The notes under the pieces were generated by a model that saw nothing but the letters and a program-made list of their open reading frames with translations, had not been told where the DNA came from and did no database searches. A program made the position numbers and the translations under genes. Shown here one piece after another: positions 6,750 to 9,965 of a stretch of DNA of 9,965 bases. The DNA lies in assembly GCA_905235815.1 (NCBI GenBank), contig CAJOMT010000044.1, positions 1 to 9,965 of the forward strand, read 5' to 3'. The stretch's first letter is position 1. Each line of letters begins with the position of its first letter. The stretch comes from an uncultured Clostridia bacterium (GTDB lineage: Bacteria > Bacillota > Clostridia > Christensenellales > Borkfalkiaceae).

Positions 6750-7517
6750 GTGAAATTCTGTCTTTTGGGCGAAAAACTTTCACATAGCCTTTCAAAAGTC
6801 ATACACGAGGAATATATGAAATTGAGTTACGACCTCGTGGAACTTAAACAAGACGAACTCGTCGGGTTCGTAAACGGAGTAAGGGGCGGCACGTATTCGG
6901 GGTTTAATATAACCATTCCTTATAAAAAAGCGATAATTCCGCTTTTGGACGAAGTCGACGACGTGGCGGCGGAAATAGGCGCCGTCAATACGGTCGTAAA
7001 TAGAGGCGGGAAATTAAAAGGCTATAATACCGATATTTTCGGTATGAAATATATGTTAGACGAGGCAGGAATAGATTTAAAAGGCAAGAACGTTCTCATA
7101 TTGGGTACGGGCGGAACTTCGGAGACGAGTGAAGTTCTGGCAAAAAGAGAGGGCGCCAAAGACATAAAAAAGGTGGGCAGAACGAGCGAGATAAATTACG
7201 GTAATTGCTATGAACTCACCGATACGCAAGTTATAATAAACGCAACTCCCGTCGGAATGTATCCGCACGTTGGCGACAAGCCGATAGACGTAAAGTTGTT
7301 TAAAAACCTGGAAGGAGTTGTCGATTGCATATATAATCCGTATGAAACGTTGCTTATAAAAGAGAGCAAAGAACTCGGTTTAAAGGGCGCTAACGGGCTC
7401 GGTATGCTCGTCGTTCAAGGGCTTAAAGCGGAGGAACTCTGGCTCGATAAACCTATCGATAATCGACTTATAGCCCCGCTTACAGAGTATTTAAAGGAAA
7501 AATTAAGAGAGTGGTAA
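6750..7517 (+). CDS. aroE: Shikimate dehydrogenase (NADP+)
   Basis: This enzyme reduces 3-dehydroshikimate to shikimate. The 255-residue protein begins with GTG, one base after the pheA stop, behind AAAGAGG (6734-6740). The substrate domain shows LSHSLSKVIH (10-19), FNITIPYK (52-59) and NTD (93-95); Lys59 and Asp95 are the expected catalytic pair. GAVNT (77-81) is also typical. The nucleotide-binding domain has LGTGGTSET (118-126) and a VGRT (142-145) segment, then INATPVGMYP (163-172), YNPYET (195-200) and NGLGMLVVQG (215-224). No nucleoside-kinase domain is attached, so it does not supply the missing shikimate kinase. Substrate comes from AroQ, encoded next. Confidence 0.94.
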   Translation: MKFCLLGEKLSHSLSKVIHEEYMKLSYDLVELKQDELVGFVNGVRGGTYSGFNITIPYKKAIIPLLDEVDDVAAEIGAVNTVVNRGGKLKGYNTDIFGMKYMLDEAGIDLKGKNVLILGTGGTSETSEVLAKREGAKDIKKVGRTSEINYGNCYELTDTQVIINATPVGMYPHVGDKPIDVKLFKNLEGVVDCIYNPYETLLIKESKELGLKGANGLGMLVVQGLKAEELWLDKPIDNRLIAPLTEYLKEKLREW

Positions 7518-7518
7518 T

Positions 7519-7944
7519 ATGAAAGTTTTGGTAATAAACGGCGTAAACCTTAATATGCTCGGAATAAGAGAGCCGTCGCTTTACGGCGACAAAAGTTTAG
7601 CCGCATTGGAATCCCTTTGCAAAAGCGAGGGCGAAAAGAGGAATATAGAGGTAAAGACGTTTCAATCCAACTACGAGGGCGAAATCGTTACGGAAATTCA
7701 GAAAGCCTACGGAGTGTTCGACGGAATTATTATAAACGCCGGAGCGTATACGCATACGAGCGTTGCGATACTCGACGCTTTAAAGGCGGTTCAGATTCCG
7801 ACGGTCGAAGTGCATCTGACGGATATATCGAGCCGTGAGGAGTTCAGAAAATTCAGTTTTATAAGCCTGTATGCCGAAAAGGTAATAATCGGCAAAGGTT
7901 TCGACGGGTACGTCGAGGCGCTTGAATACTTTAAAAACAAATAA
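7519..7944 (+). CDS. aroQ: Type II 3-dehydroquinate dehydratase
   Basis: This small enzyme dehydrates 3-dehydroquinate to 3-dehydroshikimate and usually forms a dodecamer. The 141 residues cover the whole family. NGVNLNMLGIREPSLYG (7-23) contains the catalytic-loop Arg17 and Tyr22. QSNYEGEIV (49-57), INAGAYTHTSVAI (72-84) and VEVHLTDISSREEFR (96-110) follow, with Asn73 and His98 in the active site. Val replaces Pro in the usual NGPNLN. It starts one base after the aroE stop and ends the operon, 13 bases before the first paired base of a strong terminator. In related clostridial operons aroK often sits between aroE and aroQ (recalled, not checked); here nothing does. Confidence 0.95.
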   Translation: MKVLVINGVNLNMLGIREPSLYGDKSLAALESLCKSEGEKRNIEVKTFQSNYEGEIVTEIQKAYGVFDGIIINAGAYTHTSVAILDALKAVQIPTVEVHLTDISSREEFRKFSFISLYAEKVIIGKGFDGYVEALEYFKNK

Positions 7945-7957
7945 AATAAATAAAACA

Positions 7958-8008
7958 AATATAAATGCGGCTCTTGTAATCGAAAATTACAAGAGCCGCA
8001 TTTATATT
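7958..8008. terminator. Bidirectional terminator between convergent genes
   Basis: Bases 7958-7980 pair perfectly with 7986-8008 (23 bp) around the loop CGAAA, with a GC-rich core of GCGGCTC. The 3' side is T/A-rich on both strands, more strongly in the leftward direction. It lies between the end of aroQ and the end of the convergent antiporter gene and can stop transcription from both. Confidence 0.88.
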
Positions 8009-8014
8009 ATAATC

Positions 8015-9013
8015 TTAAACAACGAATTGTACAGTGGTAAACGCCGCATAAATAGCGAGCAGAACTATTCCCTGCCACCTTTTCAGCTTGCCGTTTATCA
8101 AAGGCGGAATGACTAATATTCCCATTACGGTAAGCATTATAGGTATATCCAAAACGAGCGAACGGTTGAGAGAAAAGAACGGTTGCTTTGGCAAACTGAA
8201 CGGCGATAGGGTTATCGATACGCCGGCAACCAGTAAAATATTTAAAATATTTGCGCCTATAAGATTGCCGAGAGAAAGCGAACTGTGTCCCTTTACGAGC
8301 GCGGTTATAGCCGTTACGAGTTCGGGCAGAGAAGTGCCGAGCGCAACGAAGGTAAGCGCTATGACGGATTCGGGTATTCCGATTTTTTTCGCTATAAAAG
8401 TGCCATTGTCGACAAGAAGATTTGCGCCTATCGTAATAAGCGCCGCACCGATTATAAGGAGAATTATGTCCTTTACGATAATTTTTTTCTTGTCTTTATC
8501 CGAAATTTGATTATCGGTTAATTCGGCTTCGGTATTCGGCAAAAGCATTTGCTGTTTTTTTGCGTCCTTTGCGGAAACGAATATATATACGCAGAATACT
8601 GCGAGCAATAATATTCCGAACGGTCTGTAAAAATATTTTAAAACGTACGCAGAGAAGATATAGAGCGCCGCCGCTATCAAGAAAAAGAGCGACGGAATAA
8701 AGAGCGAGCGTCTGTTTGCGTCGGAAGGCTTTATCGCAATAGTCAAAGCGGCGATGAGCGCCGTATTGCATATTATCGAGCCTATGGCGTTTCCGTAAGC
8801 CAGATCTCCGTGCCCCGAAACGGCGGAAGTCGCAGATACCATTACTTCGGGGAGCGTAGTTCCTATCGAAACTATGGTTGCGCCGATCAGAATTTCGGGC
8901 AGACGGAATATTTCCGCCATATTCGTTGCGCCGTCGACGAACCAATCTCCGCCTTTTATAAGTAAAATAAGTCCGACTATAAAGAGCAATATCGCTATTA
9001 TCAATTCTTTCAT
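8015..9013 (-). CDS. CaCA-family Na+/Ca2+ (cation/calcium) antiporter
   Basis: This is an integral membrane exchanger of the calcium/cation antiporter family (YrbG-like), expected to export Ca2+ in exchange for Na+ or H+; the exact ions cannot be told from sequence. The 332-residue protein has about ten hydrophobic segments in two halves, split by a charged loop (about 148-180). Each half carries the family's alpha repeat. Alpha-1 has SIGTTLPEVMVS (49-60) with GNAIGSIICN (74-83). Alpha-2 has ALGTSLPELVTA (224-235) with GNLIGANILN (249-258). Glu56 and Glu231 are the likely ion ligands. The ATG at 9013 is chosen because the protein then begins with the first membrane helix. No Shine-Dalgarno site precedes it, and the promoter places +1 at about this A. 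It has no functional link to the aromatic operon. Confidence 0.92.
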   Translation of the reverse strand: MKELIIAILLFIVGLILLIKGGDWFVDGATNMAEIFRLPEILIGATIVSIGTTLPEVMVSATSAVSGHGDLAYGNAIGSIICNTALIAALTIAIKPSDANRRSLFIPSLFFLIAAALYIFSAYVLKYFYRPFGILLLAVFCVYIFVSAKDAKKQQMLLPNTEAELTDNQISDKDKKKIIVKDIILLIIGAALITIGANLLVDNGTFIAKKIGIPESVIALTFVALGTSLPELVTAITALVKGHSSLSLGNLIGANILNILLVAGVSITLSPFSLPKQPFFSLNRSLVLDIPIMLTVMGILVIPPLINGKLKRWQGIVLLAIYAAFTTVQFVV

Positions 9014-9020
9014 AACGAGA

Positions 9021-9049
9021 AGTATAGCAAACTTAATATAATTTGTCAA
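9021..9049 (-). promoter_or_regulatory. Sigma-A promoter of the antiporter gene
   Basis: On the minus strand, TTGACA (9049 to 9044), a 17-bp spacer and TATACT (9026 to 9021) form a near-perfect promoter. The expected +1, seven to eight bases past the -10, falls on or next to the A of the antiporter ATG (9013). The transcript would therefore have little or no 5' untranslated region. Confidence 0.8.
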
Positions 9050-9081
9050 GTATAAAATAATAAGTAAAAATTTTTAATTAC

Positions 9082-9120
9082 TGACACACATCTGTCATAA
9101 TTTCCTTTGTACAATATAGA
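9082..9120 (+). promoter_or_regulatory. Probable promoter region of the Sel1 gene with a small dyad
   Basis: The 92-bp gap between the divergent antiporter promoter and the Sel1 gene must hold a rightward promoter. Candidate -10 boxes are TACAAT (9110-9115) and TATAGA (9115-9120); only CTGTCA (9092-9097) is a passable -35, paired with the latter at 17 bp. An inverted repeat, TGACA-N6-TGTCA (9082-9097), overlaps this area and could be an operator, or chance. None of the choices is strong. Confidence 0.35.
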
Positions 9121-9141
9121 AAAATTGCAGAGAGGTTACGT

Positions 9142-9627
9142 ATGACGAATAAACTTTATTTAAAGAGTTTCGGAAGTTCTTCCGAGTTGGGATTTTTAAA
9201 CGGCGAAAGGAATTTTTACGGCGTAGACAGGGAAAGAAACGAGGAATTTGCCAAGAAATATTATAGGGAATCCGCTCAAAAAGGTCATGCCGGTTCGCAG
9301 TATATGTACGGATATATTCTGACGAGGGGAATAGCCGGAAACGTAAACGTAAAAAGGGGCGTAAGATATATAAGAAAGGCGGCGAGACAGAATTACGTAC
9401 CGGCGGTAATGGAGACGGCGAAGAACTATTATTACGGATTCGGCGTAAAGAGGAGCGGCAGAAAGGCTATGAGTTTCTGGAAAAAGGGCGCAGATCTCGG
9501 CAGCGGCGAGGCGAACTATTATCTGGGATTGTGCTATTATAAGGGTGAATTTGTCAAAAAAAACAAACTCGCGGCTGAAAAATATTTTTCCATAGCGAAA
9601 GAAAACGGGATAAATTTGAGTTATTGA
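9142..9627 (+). CDS. Small Sel1-repeat (TPR-like) protein
   Basis: The 161-residue protein consists almost entirely of Sel1-like repeats, helical pairs of about 36 residues that act as protein-binding scaffolds. Four units can be laid out: about 15-49 (degenerate), 50-85, 86-121 and 122-156. The pattern includes YMYGYILTRG, YYYGFGV and YYLGLCYYKG, each followed by a basic helix such as AMSFWKKGADLG. No signal peptide or membrane segment is seen, so it is probably cytoplasmic. It is strongly basic and Tyr-rich. A ribosome site, GAGAGG (9130-9135), lies 6 nt before the ATG. It is divergent from the antiporter and 60 bp ahead of a Lys-rich reading frame in the same direction, possibly one transcript. 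The fold class is clear; partner and role are unknown. Confidence 0.85.
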   Translation: MTNKLYLKSFGSSSELGFLNGERNFYGVDRERNEEFAKKYYRESAQKGHAGSQYMYGYILTRGIAGNVNVKRGVRYIRKAARQNYVPAVMETAKNYYYGFGVKRSGRKAMSFWKKGADLGSGEANYYLGLCYYKGEFVKKNKLAAEKYFSIAKENGINLSY

Positions 9628-9687
9628 GTTCTAAACTCCGTTTTGACATAATAAAAATATACCACGAACGAAATGGAGGAAGTTTTT

Positions 9688-9965
9688 ATGAAAGACGGAA
9701 CGGATTATGCGGAAATGATAGAAATGCCCGTATCCACTTGCGACGTTATATTCAAGCCCGCTAAAAAGAGAAAGAAGAAAAACTTAAAAGAACAGGTGAT
9801 AGCCAAAGTGAACGACGGCGATACGGAAGCAGACGAAACGCAATTCGAGATGAAGACGGTCGTTACCGAAAAAAAGCCCAAATTTGATTTCTTTAAAAAG
9901 AAAAAGAAAGAAGAACCCGAAAAATATGCGGAAACCGCAGAGAATACGGAAGGCGAGCAAGTTTC
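9688..9965 (+). CDS. Lysine-rich protein of unknown function (5' part, runs off the window)
   Basis: An open frame begins at an ATG with an excellent ribosome site, TGGAGGA (9674-9680), 7 nt upstream, and stays open for 92 codons to the window end. The visible part is hydrophilic and highly charged. It has an N-terminal stretch with DYAEMIEMPVSTCDV (6-20), a basic cluster AKKRKKKN (25-32), an acidic patch DGDTEADE (43-50), a second basic cluster FFKKKKKEE (69-77) and a Glu-rich end. No signal peptide, membrane helix or known domain is visible so far; a membrane segment or a domain beyond the edge would be compatible with such a tail. I do not recognise the family. Confidence 0.75.
   Translation, partial: MKDGTDYAEMIEMPVSTCDVIFKPAKKRKKKNLKEQVIAKVNDGDTEADETQFEMKTVVTEKKPKFDFFKKKKKEEPEKYAETAENTEGEQV

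Noticed and set aside
7922..8116. Small plus-strand frame across the intergenic terminator
   Set aside because: It overlaps the end of aroQ, reads through the 23-bp inverted repeat and runs antisense into the antiporter gene.
8511..8945. Minus-strand open frame of 144 codons inside the antiporter gene in another frame
   Set aside because: It is Arg-rich and low in ordinary protein character, and fully contained in a gene with clear alpha-repeat motifs.
9014..9049. Twelve-residue N-terminal extension of the antiporter from a TTG at 9049
   Set aside because: The TTG is the -35 hexamer of the gene's own promoter, so it would not be transcribed. The ATG at 9013 begins the first membrane helix.
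9626..9644. Terminator after the Sel1 gene (GAGTT/AACTC hairpin followed by TTTT)
   Set aside because: The stem is only 5 bp with a 3-nt loop and a 4-base T run; it is too weak to call.
9624..9663. Promoter for the lysine-rich gene
   Set aside because: TTGACA (9643-9648) has no -10 at a workable distance. TTGAGT (9624-9629) with CATAAT (9647-9652) at 17 bp is possible but weak, so read-through from the Sel1 gene is equally likely.

Overview
The window looks like chromosomal DNA from a Gram-positive, moderately low-GC Bacillota bacterium, probably an uncultured Clostridia lineage. The evidence is textbook sigma-A promoters (TTGACA, 17 bp, TATAAT), purine-rich Shine-Dalgarno sites before most genes, heavy use of ATA, AGA and AGG codons, and a clostridial-type aromatic gene order. 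No mobile element, tRNA, rRNA or CRISPR array was seen.

Positions 1-418 are non-coding and rich in regulation. A minus-strand promoter (38-66) faces left, out of the window. A perfect plus-strand promoter (132-160) with an 18-bp dyad over its -35 box drives the main operon. Its roughly 250-nt leader RNA holds a structured segment (about 165-259), then an 18-codon reading frame, MQKIVAFYYVYYFSANIL (276-332), in which six of seven consecutive codons are Phe or Tyr. After it come mutually exclusive antiterminator and terminator hairpins (332-397). This has the full logic of a ribosome-mediated Phe/Tyr attenuator, which is unexpected in Bacillota, where T-boxes usually do this job. It is the most notable find in the window.

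Positions 419-7944 are a tight eight-gene operon: aroF, tyrA, aroB, aroA, aroC, pheA, aroE, aroQ. Together they carry erythrose-4-phosphate plus PEP to chorismate, and chorismate to the keto-acid precursors of Tyr and Phe. One step has no gene here: shikimate kinase (aroK). Final transaminases and all trp genes are also absent. Most junctions overlap or touch, which suggests translational coupling. Control appears layered: leader attenuation, an ACT domain on PheA, and a regulatory-type N-terminal domain on the DAHP synthase.

A 23-bp inverted repeat (7958-8008) forms a bidirectional terminator between the operon and a convergent CaCA-family cation/Ca2+ antiporter gene (8015-9013, minus). That gene's promoter places +1 at about the A of its ATG, so its mRNA is probably leaderless. 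Divergent from it lies a small Sel1-repeat protein gene (9142-9627). Next is the start of a lysine-rich protein of unknown function that runs off the right edge (9688-9965).
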